Assembly: GCA_010672585.1 (NCBI GenBank)
Contig: JAAHGF010000014.1
Location: 106,656-170,655 of the forward strand
Direction: 5' to 3'
DNA from: Okeania sp. SIO1I7
GTDB lineage: Bacteria; Cyanobacteriota; Cyanobacteriia; Cyanobacteriales; Microcoleaceae
DNA: 64,000 nucleotides
Positions 34,257 to 45,600 of this stretch are shown in pieces. How positions within the stretch are numbered: the first letter of the stretch is position 1; the number at the start of each line of letters is the position of its first letter. Under the pieces are notes generated by a model. The model was given only the letters and a program-made list of their open reading frames with translations, searched no databases and was not told where the DNA came from. Position numbers and translations under genes: made by a program.

Positions 34257-36590
34257 ATGATCGATCTTAAGTCAAATTCAAGTCTCAAGGAAACAGATAT
34301 TTTAGTGTTATCCCCCACACCAACTTATCCTATTAATCAGGGAAATAGAAAACGAATTTATTCAGTTTGTCAACAGTTACAAAACCAGGGCGCGAGAATT
34401 CATTTTTTGCATTATCCTCAAGACATTGTCGGTCATATTCCCAGTCAGTGGTATAAGGAGATGACAAATCAGTGGTATTCTTTTCACTCCGTACCTACCA
34501 CTCACCCCGTGCAAGCTCCAGCAATAGGGGAAGACCATTTAATAGATGAATGGTGGGATCGAGGGTTAGAAGATTATTTGAAATGGCTATTTCAACACAA
34601 CTATTATGATGCTTTTATTGTTAACTACACTTATTTAAGTAAAGCATTTGAGTTTGCCCCTAGTTATGTTTGTTGTATTCTAGACACTCACGATCGCTTT
34701 ACTGGACGTAGACAGTTATTAGAAAGTCAAGGTATCTCCCCTGAATTTTTCCACACAACAGCAGACCAAGAAACTATTGCCTTGGAGCGAGCAGATTTAG
34801 TTTGGGCAATAAAAGAACAGGAAGCCATATTTTTCCGAGAAATTGCCAAAACTCCTGTTTGTACCATGCTCCACATTGAACCTCAAAATTTGATGCAGCG
34901 ATTTCCCAAACCGGAGGATAAGGATTATTTAGTTATCGGTATGATTGGGGTAGGTAATAGTATCAATACAACCAACGCTAGAGCTTTTATTGAACAAGTT
35001 CGTCCCCTGTTTGTCAAATATTTAGCACCAATTAAAATTAAATTTGCCGGGAGTTTATGTGAAAATTTACAAGACTTAGAAGATGTTGCAGGGATTGAAT
35101 TAATGGGTAGAGTGGAAACTGTAGATGAATTCTATCAAGCTGTGGATGTGGCGATCGTACCCATGAGTTTTAGTACAGGGTTAAAAATCAAAGCAGTGGA
35201 AGCATTGGCAACAGGTTTACCAATTATTGCTCACCGTCATGCTTTTGAAGGTATTCCTTCTACTCATCCGTACCATAATTGCGAGAGTTTAGTTGAAATA
35301 GGAGAAAAATGTTTAGATTTAGCATTTGAACCCAGTCAACTTTCCCTATTAGCTGAAGCAACAAAAACTGCATACACTCAAATGCAAAGTCAGGTTGAGG
35401 ATGCAATTCACTTAACTACTGATTACATCTTAAAAAGCAAAACCTTTATTATCATTATTATCAATCATCAATTCTTTGCTGAAAAATCACCAGAATATGA
35501 CCATACTCTGCAAACAATTAACTATCTGAAAAATCTTGCCCATCTTATCTATTATGTAGATACTCCTCTTGACCGAAAAAAGGCAAAGCGACTACATTGG
35601 TACGATCGCGAAGGTAAAGTAATTTTATCTCCCAATGCAGCACAAGCATCAGGATTAAAAGACGAACAATTTATTGATTATAGTTCGCTTTTAGAAATTT
35701 CTTGTGCAATTTGGAGCTTAGAGGAACTATGTACTCAGCGACAAATTATTGCTTTGTGGTTAATGGAAATTCCCGCAGAATTTCAGAGTGGGATACCAAA
35801 CTCAATACAGAATATTCCCATCTACACCCTAACTGATGTGCTACGAAGCTATGCTCAACCTGGAACAGATGGCCAAACAATAAAATGTCTAAAGGATTGC
35901 CAAAACCTCACATTGGTTAATAGTAGTTTATCTGCCACATATTTAGAGTCATCTTGGATGCCAAATGCTAAAATCGCAATTGTTCCCTATTGGAAACAAC
36001 AACCTTGGGAAGTGAAAGAACGTTGGGCAAATACACCCGATGATCATAAACGAGTAATAATTCTAGCAGTTCCTCAATCCCTGGAGTTAGCCCAAATAGT
36101 TTGGGGTTTATGCTGTAAGCTATTTCCAGAAAGTTTAAAACCTATGGTATTTCTGGCCAAGGATGAACAACTGGATGAGACAAATAGAAGTTCAGCATCT
36201 TGGCAACAAGATAGTCAGTTTGTCCAGAATATTGCTTCTGTATCTGACTTGTATCACAATATCATTGCTTGGGATCGAACTCCTTGGTTTGTTGTTGACT
36301 TGAGTTGCGAACATCTAGCATTTGCCATCTATCGAGAAACCATACTCAGAATTGGGGTTCTACGGATCGTACCACAGAAAAGATTATCATCTTTGGTTCA
36401 GGAAGACGACCTCAAACCAGCATCTGGAATAGAATTGGTGAAGGTATTAGGAAGGTTGGCAAGCGATCGGGAATATTTGGCACAGATGCAGGAGGCAACA
36501 TCTCAAAATGCAGAGATAATATATGCTAATGATGCAGGATGGTCTAGAATTTGGCGAGAAATTAGTCAGATTAAGAGAAAACTCACATAA
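34257..36590 (+). CDS. Two-domain glycosyltransferase (GT4-type N-terminal half)
   Basis: A 777-residue protein starting, in my reading, at the ATG at 34257 with AGGAG at 34240; TTG and ATG codons 33-39 bases upstream are weaker. The N-terminal half (about 1-395) is a GT-B enzyme: LSPTPTYPINQGNRKRIYS at the acceptor side, then the Rossmann strand YLVIGMIGVGNSINT, AVDVAIVPMSFSTGLKIK and EALATGLPIIAHRHAFEGI, which form the donor-binding EX7E-like region of GT4/GT1. The C-terminal half (about 396-777) contains a second set of alternating strands and helices (FIIIIINHQFF, ALWLMEIPAEF, VIILAVPQSLE) that may be another, divergent GT-B domain without recognisable catalytic residues. It sits in the middle of the glycan/sulfation run. 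Confidence 0.8.
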   Translation: MIDLKSNSSLKETDILVLSPTPTYPINQGNRKRIYSVCQQLQNQGARIHFLHYPQDIVGHIPSQWYKEMTNQWYSFHSVPTTHPVQAPAIGEDHLIDEWWDRGLEDYLKWLFQHNYYDAFIVNYTYLSKAFEFAPSYVCCILDTHDRFTGRRQLLESQGISPEFFHTTADQETIALERADLVWAIKEQEAIFFREIAKTPVCTMLHIEPQNLMQRFPKPEDKDYLVIGMIGVGNSINTTNARAFIEQVRPLFVKYLAPIKIKFAGSLCENLQDLEDVAGIELMGRVETVDEFYQAVDVAIVPMSFSTGLKIKAVEALATGLPIIAHRHAFEGIPSTHPYHNCESLVEIGEKCLDLAFEPSQLSLLAEATKTAYTQMQSQVEDAIHLTTDYILKSKTFIIIIINHQFFAEKSPEYDHTLQTINYLKNLAHLIYYVDTPLDRKKAKRLHWYDREGKVILSPNAAQASGLKDEQFIDYSSLLEISCAIWSLEELCTQRQIIALWLMEIPAEFQSGIPNSIQNIPIYTLTDVLRSYAQPGTDGQTIKCLKDCQNLTLVNSSLSATYLESSWMPNAKIAIVPYWKQQPWEVKERWANTPDDHKRVIILAVPQSLELAQIVWGLCCKLFPESLKPMVFLAKDEQLDETNRSSASWQQDSQFVQNIASVSDLYHNIIAWDRTPWFVVDLSCEHLAFAIYRETILRIGVLRIVPQKRLSSLVQEDDLKPASGIELVKVLGRLASDREYLAQMQEATSQNAEIIYANDAGWSRIWREISQIKRKLT

Positions 36591-36656
36591 ACTGTTTTAT
36601 AACTAATCATCAGATTTTAAGTTAATCTAAAATTAGTTTAGCGACGAAACTTAATC

Positions 36657-37439
36657 ATGGATAAAAAAACTTATGTAATCTGCACAACTGCACGTTCAGG
36701 AAGCAATCTACTTTGTGATTTGTTGATGTCTTCAAAGATGATGGGTAGTCCGAAAGAAATTTTAAATGTAGATTCAATGCTACGTCCATTTTGTGAGAAA
36801 CATGGTTTATTTGAAGATAATTATCGAGTTTCAATGAATACTTACTTAGAGCTTGTTATGGAGCAACTTTCTTCAAAGAATAATGTTTTTGGGATGAAAG
36901 TTTTGTTCGATCAACTACAACCTTTTCTAAAGTTAAAGGCAGTTAAGCAGCTTTTAGAACAGAGTAAGTTTATTTGGTTAGTGCGTAGAGATATTGTAGC
37001 ACAGGCAGTCTCAATGTACATTGCTAAAGTAACTAATGAATGGACTTCGATGAACGAGAAACAGAATCAAGAAAAAGAGATAAAAAATCGTCGGGATAAT
37101 GTTCAGTATGATCGAGAAAAAATTAATTATTTCATGGAATATTTAACGCAACAAAATTTAAAATTACTAGATTTTTTTGCGATTAACCAGATAGATTATT
37201 TACAAGTTTATTATGAAGATATATTGGTAAACACAAATCATGTATGTCAAGATATTTGCAAATTTTGTGACGTACAAGTAGAACATGAATTTTCTATGGA
37301 TAGCGTAAGTTTCAGAAAGCAAGGAAATCAACTTAATGAAAAGCTAGTGAAAACTTTTAGACAAGAATCTTTATTGAACTTAGATGTAAAACACCAAGCA
37401 ACGGAGATAAATTTAAGAGGAATAAAAATTATTGGATAG
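36657..37439 (+). CDS. Stf0-type sulfotransferase
   Basis: A 260-residue P-loop sulfotransferase of the Stf0 family, whose known member sulfates trehalose at position 2 in mycobacteria. The PAPS loop is ICTTARSGSNLLCDLLM (around residues 8-24). GSPKEILN follows (around 31-38), and LVRRDIVAQAVSMYIA (around 104-119) gives the 3'-phosphate site. LQVYYEDIL is the next conserved strand. FRKQGN near the C-terminus matches the basic tail. The length is normal and no signal peptide is present. The acceptor is unknown; the neighbouring glycosyltransferases point to a polysaccharide or glycolipid rather than trehalose (inference). The stop abuts a GAAGAAG repeat tract. Confidence 0.88.
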   Translation: MDKKTYVICTTARSGSNLLCDLLMSSKMMGSPKEILNVDSMLRPFCEKHGLFEDNYRVSMNTYLELVMEQLSSKNNVFGMKVLFDQLQPFLKLKAVKQLLEQSKFIWLVRRDIVAQAVSMYIAKVTNEWTSMNEKQNQEKEIKNRRDNVQYDREKINYFMEYLTQQNLKLLDFFAINQIDYLQVYYEDILVNTNHVCQDICKFCDVQVEHEFSMDSVSFRKQGNQLNEKLVKTFRQESLLNLDVKHQATEINLRGIKIIG

Positions 37440-37630
37440 GAAGAAGGAAGAAGGAAGGAAGAAGGAAGAAGTAAGAAGGAAGAAGGAAGAAGGAAGAAGG
37501 AAAGTACATGAGTCTATAGATCGAGATAGCAGTCGAAGCAAAGGTTAGGACATTTCCAAATCCTGAAACTCATAGGTATTCTGCTGTTCCCTGTTCCCTG
37601 TTCCCTGTTCCCTATTCCCTATTCCCTAGC
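37440..37630. repeat. GAAGAAG tract and CTGTTCC heptamer tract
   Basis: 37440-37502 is GAAGGAA/GAAGAAG repeated. 37580-37628 is CTGTTCC/CTATTCC repeated six or seven times. Both are period-7 repeats filling the gap between two genes. Confidence 0.85.
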
Positions 37631-37660
37631 GCTTTGAAAAATTTTATACAGACAATTTAG

Positions 37661-38524
37661 ATGGGAAAACAGTATCAAGATAGAGATAAAAATTTTGTTG
37701 ATTATAACTTGGGAATACCGAATGGTTTCGACCTACCATTACGCAATGGTGGTTCTTCTCCATTTTATGGATATGGGAGTTTTATTGGTGCAGCTCAAAC
37801 GTTTGGGAGATTTGTAAAATATCCCTTTCCTGAATTACTTGAACAGGTAGTTGGTTTGCATTCTGTAAATTTAGGAATTGCAGGTGCAGGACCAAGAAAA
37901 TTTAATTCTTCACAGTTTCTATTGGATACTATCAATAATGGAAAATATTGTGTTTTGCAGGTGATGAGTGGCCGTTCTTGTAAAAATAATGTATTTGATT
38001 ATAGTCAAGGAAAATGGGAAGGAACCTCATCAGTTTGGAATAAAAAACTGCAAAAAATCCAAATAGCTGAAGATGCTTGGGAATGGTATATAAATAATCA
38101 TACGCAAACAGAAGTAGAAGCTTTAGTAGAAAATACTAGAGAAAATTATCTTAATGAGTATTTTCAGTTAATTAAAGCTATAAAAGTACCAATAATTTTA
38201 CTTTGGTTTTCTACCAGAAAACCGGACTATGAAGCATCATATTCTCAGAATATTAATAAATTGTTTAGTTCCTATCCACACCTTGTGAACAAAGAAATGG
38301 TTTCAGAGATTGCAAAGCAATGTTCTGAGTATGTAGAAGTGGTAACAAATAATGGGTTACCTCAGAAACTTTATCATATTGTTACTTTGGAACACCAGCA
38401 ACGAACACCAGGAGATCCACGTAGCACAAGTATTTATAATGAATACTACCCTTCTCCAGAAATGCACTATTTGTGTGCATATACTCTAGCTAACCCGATT
38501 AAAAAAATTATTGGAGAACAATAG
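37661..38524 (+). CDS. Putative SGNH/DUF6473-like protein
   Basis: A 287-residue protein. FYGYGSFIGAAQTFGRFVKY (around residues 34-53), then VGLHSVNLGIAGAGP (around 64-78) and an end segment with Glu-Met-His-Tyr (SPEMHYLC). The pattern of a strand ending NLGIAGAGP and a C-terminal His resembles DUF6473/SGNH-like proteins that accompany sulfotransferases in bacterial glycan clusters. The classical GDS serine is not obvious, so hydrolase or transferase activity is uncertain. No signal peptide. The stop codon overlaps the start of the next gene by one base, so the two are translationally coupled and probably act together. Confidence 0.5.
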   Translation: MGKQYQDRDKNFVDYNLGIPNGFDLPLRNGGSSPFYGYGSFIGAAQTFGRFVKYPFPELLEQVVGLHSVNLGIAGAGPRKFNSSQFLLDTINNGKYCVLQVMSGRSCKNNVFDYSQGKWEGTSSVWNKKLQKIQIAEDAWEWYINNHTQTEVEALVENTRENYLNEYFQLIKAIKVPIILLWFSTRKPDYEASYSQNINKLFSSYPHLVNKEMVSEIAKQCSEYVEVVTNNGLPQKLYHIVTLEHQQRTPGDPRSTSIYNEYYPSPEMHYLCAYTLANPIKKIIGEQ

Positions 38525-39345
38525 TGAAAAAGATAATTGTTATTATTGGAGGACAGCGTTGCGGAACAACAGCTCTTCAAAGAGCATTTTCGGGAACAGG
38601 TCAAGTAGAAGACTTCTCTGAGATATTTCATACTGAAGAGGGAGAAATCACAAGAGAGAGCAACTATTTCTACTGGTTAAATAATGTTGAAAACATTGAT
38701 AAGAAAAGTAATCAAGGTTTATGTAGATATGATTATATGGAAAATTTAGCTATACGTTATCTTAATTACTTATCAGATTTTACAGATAAAGATTACTTTT
38801 TGATTGATATTAAGCATGAAGCTTGGCCTGCTTTATCTCCATCTTGGTTTAGTGTATTTAGAATGCCACTTTTTATGAATGTTTTAGATACTTTAGGTTC
38901 TAGATTTATTCACATGAGAAGAAGAAATATATTTGCTCAGTATATATCTATATTATATGCTCGTAAAATTGGTAAATGGCACTACGATAAGAATGATATC
39001 AGCACTAATGAATCTAAAATTTCTATAACAGTAAATCCCTATGAAGCTAATTTATTTATTGATTCAGTTGATAAAAATGTCAAGTTATTTGATGAATTTC
39101 TCTCACGTTGCAGAAACCACACAAGTTTAAATTATGAAGCAACTTATAGTGGTGGAGATTTAACAAAAAGTGCCAGAAAAAAATTAATGTCTATCTTGGA
39201 CAAAGACTTGGTTTCTGCTCTTAATTTAACTCTCAGAAAAACACCTTATTTAATTAGTGAAGTAGTTGAAAATCCTGAAGAATTACTAGAGTTTTTTTAT
39301 TCAAGTGATTTCTATTATCAAATATACGCTTCGCTAAAATTATAA
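38524..39345 (+). CDS. P-loop sulfotransferase
   Basis: A 273-residue protein with an N-terminal PAPS-binding loop, IIGGQRCGTTALQRAF (around residues 7-22), an early acidic segment VEDFSEIFH (around 28-36) and FIHMRRRNIFAQYISILYAR (around 126-145), the expected 3'-phosphate site of Stf0-like sulfotransferases. It begins with GTG overlapping the previous stop (TAGTG), evidence of coupling. It is a different subfamily from the gene at 36657, since the loop reads GGQRCGTT rather than TTARSGSN. The acceptor is unknown. It is the last gene of the plus-strand glycan run and faces the giant surface-protein gene. Confidence 0.75.
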   Translation: MKKIIVIIGGQRCGTTALQRAFSGTGQVEDFSEIFHTEEGEITRESNYFYWLNNVENIDKKSNQGLCRYDYMENLAIRYLNYLSDFTDKDYFLIDIKHEAWPALSPSWFSVFRMPLFMNVLDTLGSRFIHMRRRNIFAQYISILYARKIGKWHYDKNDISTNESKISITVNPYEANLFIDSVDKNVKLFDEFLSRCRNHTSLNYEATYSGGDLTKSARKKLMSILDKDLVSALNLTLRKTPYLISEVVENPEELLEFFYSSDFYYQIYASLKL

Positions 39346-39672
39346 TTGTTAATTAGGGTTTGCGTATGGAAAGTCTTTTTGCTCTTTGTAGGAGACAGCT
39401 ATACTCTCGTCAACTAGAAAACTGCTGTAATATCATGTCCGGATAATTAGTGATAAAAAAACTTTCTCCTTTTCCTCCTGTTTTTTCTTTCTTCTTCTTT
39501 CTTTCCTCCTGACTCCTGAATCCCCCTCCCCTCGTGGGAGTGGGAGGGGCGAGGGGTGGGTTGGGAGTGGGAGGAGCGAGGGGTGGGTTGACTCCTGACT
39601 CCTCCGTCATTTATTTATAAGTATTCAACCGGACATGATATTACATCAATGCTACCGGACATGATATTAAAC
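39346..39672. other. Convergent intergenic stretch with repeats
   Basis: It contains two ~30-base GGGAGTGGGAGG-GGCGAGGGGTGGGTTG units (39535-39590) and two CCGGACATGATATTA copies (39632-39646 and 39655-39669); the same CGGACATGATAT motif occurs at 63, 9430, 30530 and 46155. Confidence 0.65.
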
Positions 39673-42600
39673 CTAAACCAAATTAAAATCATCACTGATA
39701 ATTTCCCAGCTAGTATCACGATCACCAGGATAAACAATAGAATCACGAGAACCATCCTCGTTCAATAACCACAGATGATTTTCTCCAGTTGTAGAATTAC
39801 GCCAAAAGATATCAGGAACTCCTTCACCAGTGAAGTCGGTGATTTCTTCTACCTGAAAGTCGCTGCTCATACGTCCGGGATAGACAATAGAGTCACGAGA
39901 ACCATCCTCGTTTAATAACCACAGATGATTTTCTCCAGTTGTAGAATTACGCCAAAAGATATCAGGAACTCCTTCACCAGTGAAGTCGGTGATTTCTTCT
40001 ACCTGAAAGTCGCTGCTCATACGTCCGGGATAGACAATAGAGTCACGAGAACCATCCTCGTTCAATAACCACAGATGATTTTCTCCAGTTGTAGAATTAC
40101 GCCAGAAGATATCTGGAACTCCTTCACCAGTGAAGTCGGTGATTTCTTCTACCTGAAAGTCGCTGCTCATACGTCCGGGATAGACAATAGAGTCACGAGA
40201 ACCATCCTCGTTTAATAACCACAGATGATTTTCTCCAGTTGTGGAATTACGCCAGAAGATATCTGGAACTCCTTCACCAGTGAAGTCGGTGATTTCTTCT
40301 ACCTGAAAGTCGCTGCTCATACGTCCGGGATAGACAATAGAGTCACGAGAACCATCCTCGTTCAATAACCAGAGATGATTTTCTCCAGTGGTGGAATTAC
40401 GCCAGAAGATATCTGGAACTCCTTCACCAGTGAAGTCGGTTACTTGTTCTACTTGAAAATCACCACTTAACCCACCAGGATCGGCAATAGAGTCACGAGA
40501 ACCATCCTCGTTCATTAACCAGATTTGGTTTTCTCCTGTTGTAGAATTACGCCAGAAGATATCTGGAACCCCTTCACCAGTGAAGTCGGTTACTTCTTCT
40601 ACTTGAAAGTCGCTGCTTAACTGACCAGGATATGCAATAGAATCACGAGAACCATCGTCGTTCATTAACCAGATTTGGTTTTCTCCTGTTGTACTATTGC
40701 GCCATAGAATATCTGCCATTCCATCGCTATTAAAATCAAACCGGACTGGTTCACCACCGCTAATAGTAGTGAAGTTCCAGGTGCTGTTATCGGTAATACC
40801 AGCGTAATTATTGCCCGCAGTGTCTTCTATTGCTCCTGCTGCTATCTCGACATAATACTCAGTTCCTTCTGCTAAATCATCAGTGGGGTTGATCGTTACA
40901 ATATCGTTAGAGATACTGACTTGACTGGATGTAACATCTATGGTTTCTACTGTTGAATTGTCGCTAGCTTGCTTGATAACGATATTGCCTGTGCCCGCTT
41001 GAATATTTTCATCAAAGTCTATGACTAGGTTAGCTCCGATGGCAATATCTGTTCCATTGTCGGCGGGGGTGAAGTTGGTTGCGGTGGGAGCAGTGATGTC
41101 AGGAGTGTTGTTGTTATAGATTTTGCTGATTCTGGTCTGACTAAAACCAGTGAGTAAAATGTCGGTTTTATGGTCTTTGTCAAAATCGGCAGTAGCTACT
41201 GCACCAGTTGAAAGAAACGGGAGGGAAATATCGGTGTTTTCGCTAAATCCCCCACTACCGTCGTTGGTATAAACTTTGCTGATGCTTTGGCCACCCCAAC
41301 CTGAAATAGAACCGTCGTTGTCATAATCAACTCTAGTGATATGGGCACCCGTAAGCAAAATGTCGGTGTAGCCATCCTTGTTGAAATCGGCGGTGCCTAC
41401 TGCACCATTGTAAACACTCATCAGGGAAACATTGGTGTTTTCGCTAAATCCCCCACTACCGTCGTTGGTATAGACTTTGCTGATGGAATTTCCTGAACTA
41501 TCTTGGCCTGTGAGTAAAATATCAGTGTAGCCGTCGTTGTTGAAATCGGCTGTTGCTATTGCACCATGCCGAACATCCTTCAGGGAAACATTGGTGTTTT
41601 CGCTAAATCCTCCACTACCGTCGTTGGTATAGACTTTACTGATGAAGTTGTCCGAACTGTCTTCGCCCGTGAGTAAAATGTCAATGTCCCCGTCGTTATC
41701 GAAATCGCTTGTAGATACTGCACTATAGCCAACATCTGTCAGAGAAACATCAGTGTTTTCACTAAATCCCCCACTACCGTCGTTGGTATAAACTTTGCTG
41801 ATTGGTTTATTAGAACCATCTCTAGTTATTCCCGTGAGTAAAATGTCAGTGTTACCGTCATTGTTGAAGTCAGCCGTTGCTACTGCACTATAATCAACAC
41901 CAGTTAAAGAGACATCGGTGTTTTCGCTAAATCCCCCACTACCGTCGTTGGTATAAACTTTACTGACGGGGTTATTAGAACTATCTTGGCCCGTTAGTAC
42001 AATGTCGATGTTGCCGTCATTATCGAAGTCAGCGGTGGCTACTGCACTATAGTAAACACCAGTTAAAGAAACATCGGTGTTTTCGCTAAATCCCCCACTA
42101 CCGTCGTTGGTATAAACTTTGCTGATGTGGTTCCAGGAACTATCAGCACCTGTCAGCAGAATATCAGTGTAGCCATCGTTGTTGAAGTCGGCGGTCGCTA
42201 CTGCACCATTATTAACACCCGTCAGGGAAATGCTTGTATTTTCTGTGAAATCAGACCGGACTCCGGTAGTAAAGTTCCAACTACTGTTGCCTAATATTCC
42301 AGCGTAATCATTACCTATAGTATCTTCGATCGCCCCTGCTGCTATCTCAATATAATAGTCAGTTCCTGGTGCTAGGTCGGCAGTGGGGTTGATAGTAACG
42401 GTATCGTTAGAGATACTGACTTGACTGGAGGTAACATCTATGGTTTCTACTATTGAGTTATCGCTGAATTGTTTGATAACGATGTTGCCTGTACCTGCTT
42501 CGACATTTTCATCAAAGTCAATGACTAAATTTGCTGCTACTGCAATATCTATCGCATTGTCAGCAGGAGTAAAAGTTTCGACTGTTGGTGGAGTTGAATC

Positions 42601-45600
42601 ACTACCATCATTGATTGTGAAAGTTGCTGTAAAAGCTTGATTTGTTGATTCACTGCCACTCCAGTTATCTTTATTGTTAAGTGCTGCTAAAAGTGTTGCC
42701 TGATCTCCTGTTGTAATTCCGGTGTATATTGCGTTGTCTATTTCACTTATCGCAACTGCATTAGTACCATTAGTCAAACCCTGGGGTAACGCAGAAGTCA
42801 GAGCGCTAGTAGCATCAGCTTGCCAGGTTGCTGCTCCTTCATTATTCAGAGCGGCGATCGCTGTATTTGTGCTTTGATAAGCAATAATCTGGTCGCCATC
42901 AGCAGCAAAGTTAAAACTGCCAGATTCTGAAACTGTTCCCACAGAAGCAGATGGAGTATTGTCAATCTCAACTACAGTTCCTGCCGAAATACCACCTGCT
43001 GGTGCTGTCCATATAATGCTCCCTTCACCAGTGCGGAAACCAGAATTATCACCTAGCCAACCTTTATCGGTAAACTTAATTTCTTCTGATGCAGGAATAT
43101 CAACTAAAGCGACAAATTTAAAGTTATCTGTGCCATCAGCATTGTACTGAACAAATGCAATGTCTCCAGGATTGAGTGTTGTGTTTTCTTCTTGATTATT
43201 GATATTTACAGAAATATCTGCAGGTTCTAAGGGGTTGCCAGAGGTGTCATCGGCAGCATAAGGAATGGATGCTTCTCCTTCAAAACCATCTAGTGGGGTA
43301 AAGGTGAGGTTCCCGTCATCATCTACGGTAAATGTGCCTTCTCCAGGGGATGTGATGTTTTTCTGTATTCCTGGGGTGTCTATGTCTAGGTCGATGGTGG
43401 CGATGTCTACATTTTCATCGTTGTCGCTGATATTGAATGTGACTGGGGTGTTGGGAGCTGTGTTTGCTGTATCATCGGTTAATTCTGATATGGCAGCCAC
43501 ATTTATGGTTATATCTGTGCTTCCTGATACTGTTTCTGTACCGTCGCTGACATTATAGGTAAAATCTCCGGGGTCATCTGTACCGTTGTAGTCGGATGGG
43601 GCGTCGTAGAGTAGTCCTTGTAGTTCCTCTGATGTTAATGTATCTCCATTGTTAACTGCTGTACCGTCAGCTTTAGTTACTTGGCCTAATGTCGGCAGTC
43701 CGGTGACGGTGATGGTTAGGGGGTCTCCATCAGCGTCCGTGGGAGCTGTTAGTCCTAATCCTGTATCTTGGCTGGCTTCGTCTACGGTGATGGCGCTGTT
43801 GTCTGCTAGTGGGGGTTGGTTATCATTAATATCAACACCAACCGTACCCATACTCATTAGCGGACCGCCACTACCTTGATCCGCATCATCTGTATCTGGA
43901 TCGCTATCTTCTGTATTACCATCATCAATTGTGTATTTAATAGTTACTGACTCAGAATCTCTAATAGCGGTTTGACCATAGGCAATATTTTGCAATGCCA
44001 GATCGACTAGAGCGCCAGTAGCATTATTATCAAATAATAGTTGTAATGTGCCATTGCTATTAATAGTAACTATACCAATAGTAGTACCATTTACTATTAG
44101 AGGGTCTCCCTCTTCTAAATCTCCTAATACTCCAGTATCACCACTACTAAATTCATCGTCACTATTCGCTCCTCCATCTCTTGCCAAAGTAAGAGTCGCA
44201 GCGTCGTAATTATCTCTTTCATCCAATTCTGGGTCTGTAATTGTGGCATCACCGTCCAGAATAACTGGAACGTCTCCTATACTGAAAGTCGGAGTATTAT
44301 CCAGGTTTTGAAAAGCAGGAGGATCATTAACAGGAATAACGTTAATCGTAGTTGTCGCAGTATTACCCGCATTGCCTTCTGTATCAGTTAACTGAATATC
44401 TACTTCCCTTGGAGTTCTCTCTGGTGTGTCACTGGGATTCGTAAATTGAATTGCTTTGAGAGCTTCTTCAAAATCATCTGGGGCGGCTCCTACATCTGTA
44501 TCATCTGCTGTCAAGGTAATAGCGGTAATAGTACTAGCACTACCATCACTAACATCAATGATATTCCCATTCTGGTCTCTAGCAGTTATACCAACAGGTA
44601 AAGCTGAAGCTAAGAACAACGTATCGTCAGCTTGAATAGTCTCAGGAGTCAGGGTAATAGTTGCGCTTTGAATATTTCCACCATCTACTGTTGTCCCGTC
44701 AAAATCTCGGAGTTCTACACTATCATCAACTATACCAACACCAGTATCGCCTTCAGTAAAGGTTTCTTCATAAGTGAAAGCAGGAGTACCAGGATCGTCA
44801 TCAGGATTAATAAACGGAACTTCAAACGGCGATGGTTGTCTTGGGTCTGACATTCCATCGTTATTGCTTGTCTGTTCAGCATTAGAAACGAAAGTCGCTG
44901 TGGGAGAACCTGTCTCATAACCATCAATACGATAAAATTCTCCTACGTTGTTACGGCTAACATATAGTTCGCCATCACGATCTATCCATGCAGCACCAAA
45001 ATCCTCTCCACCAGGCAAATTCAATACTGCTGTTCTAGTAATAGTATTATCTTGTAAATTGATTGTATATAGCCTACCATTATTATCTGTTCCGTAGAAG
45101 AATTCGTTGTCATCAACATCTCTTCTGTTGTATACTATATCTACAACTCTCTCTAAGTCATCTCCAGTAAGATTAATCTCTTCTTGAGCGCCAGTAGTCA
45201 GATTAATTTTTTTAAGTTGTGTATCACCTGTTCGTACCCAGAGATTACCTTGATCGTCTACATCCCCTGAATTTAATTTTTCAGTTCCAGTTACTTCTGG
45301 AAAACCTAAATTCTCAATTGTGCCATCAGAATTAATCCTAATAACATCTCCTGCTGTCCCCCCATTAACATCATTATCTGTAATTTGAATTCCATAAAGA
45401 AAGTTATCTTGTATATTATACCCAGTGGCATTATATACAGGAGCTACAGGGACTCCTAGTTCTTCATAGTCACCTGTGAGAGGATTGTATATTCTTAACT
45501 GACCAGAAATAACCTGATAAAAATATGGCTGTTGCTCAAATTCAGCTAGAATATGCTCCCACTGATGTTCAACCCGATCGCTAAATGCCAGACCAACCTC

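Noticed and set aside
42440-43879. Plus-strand open frames opposite the giant surface-protein gene
   Set aside because: They are antisense shadows with repetitive Ser/Val/Pro composition caused by the coding repeats on the other strand.
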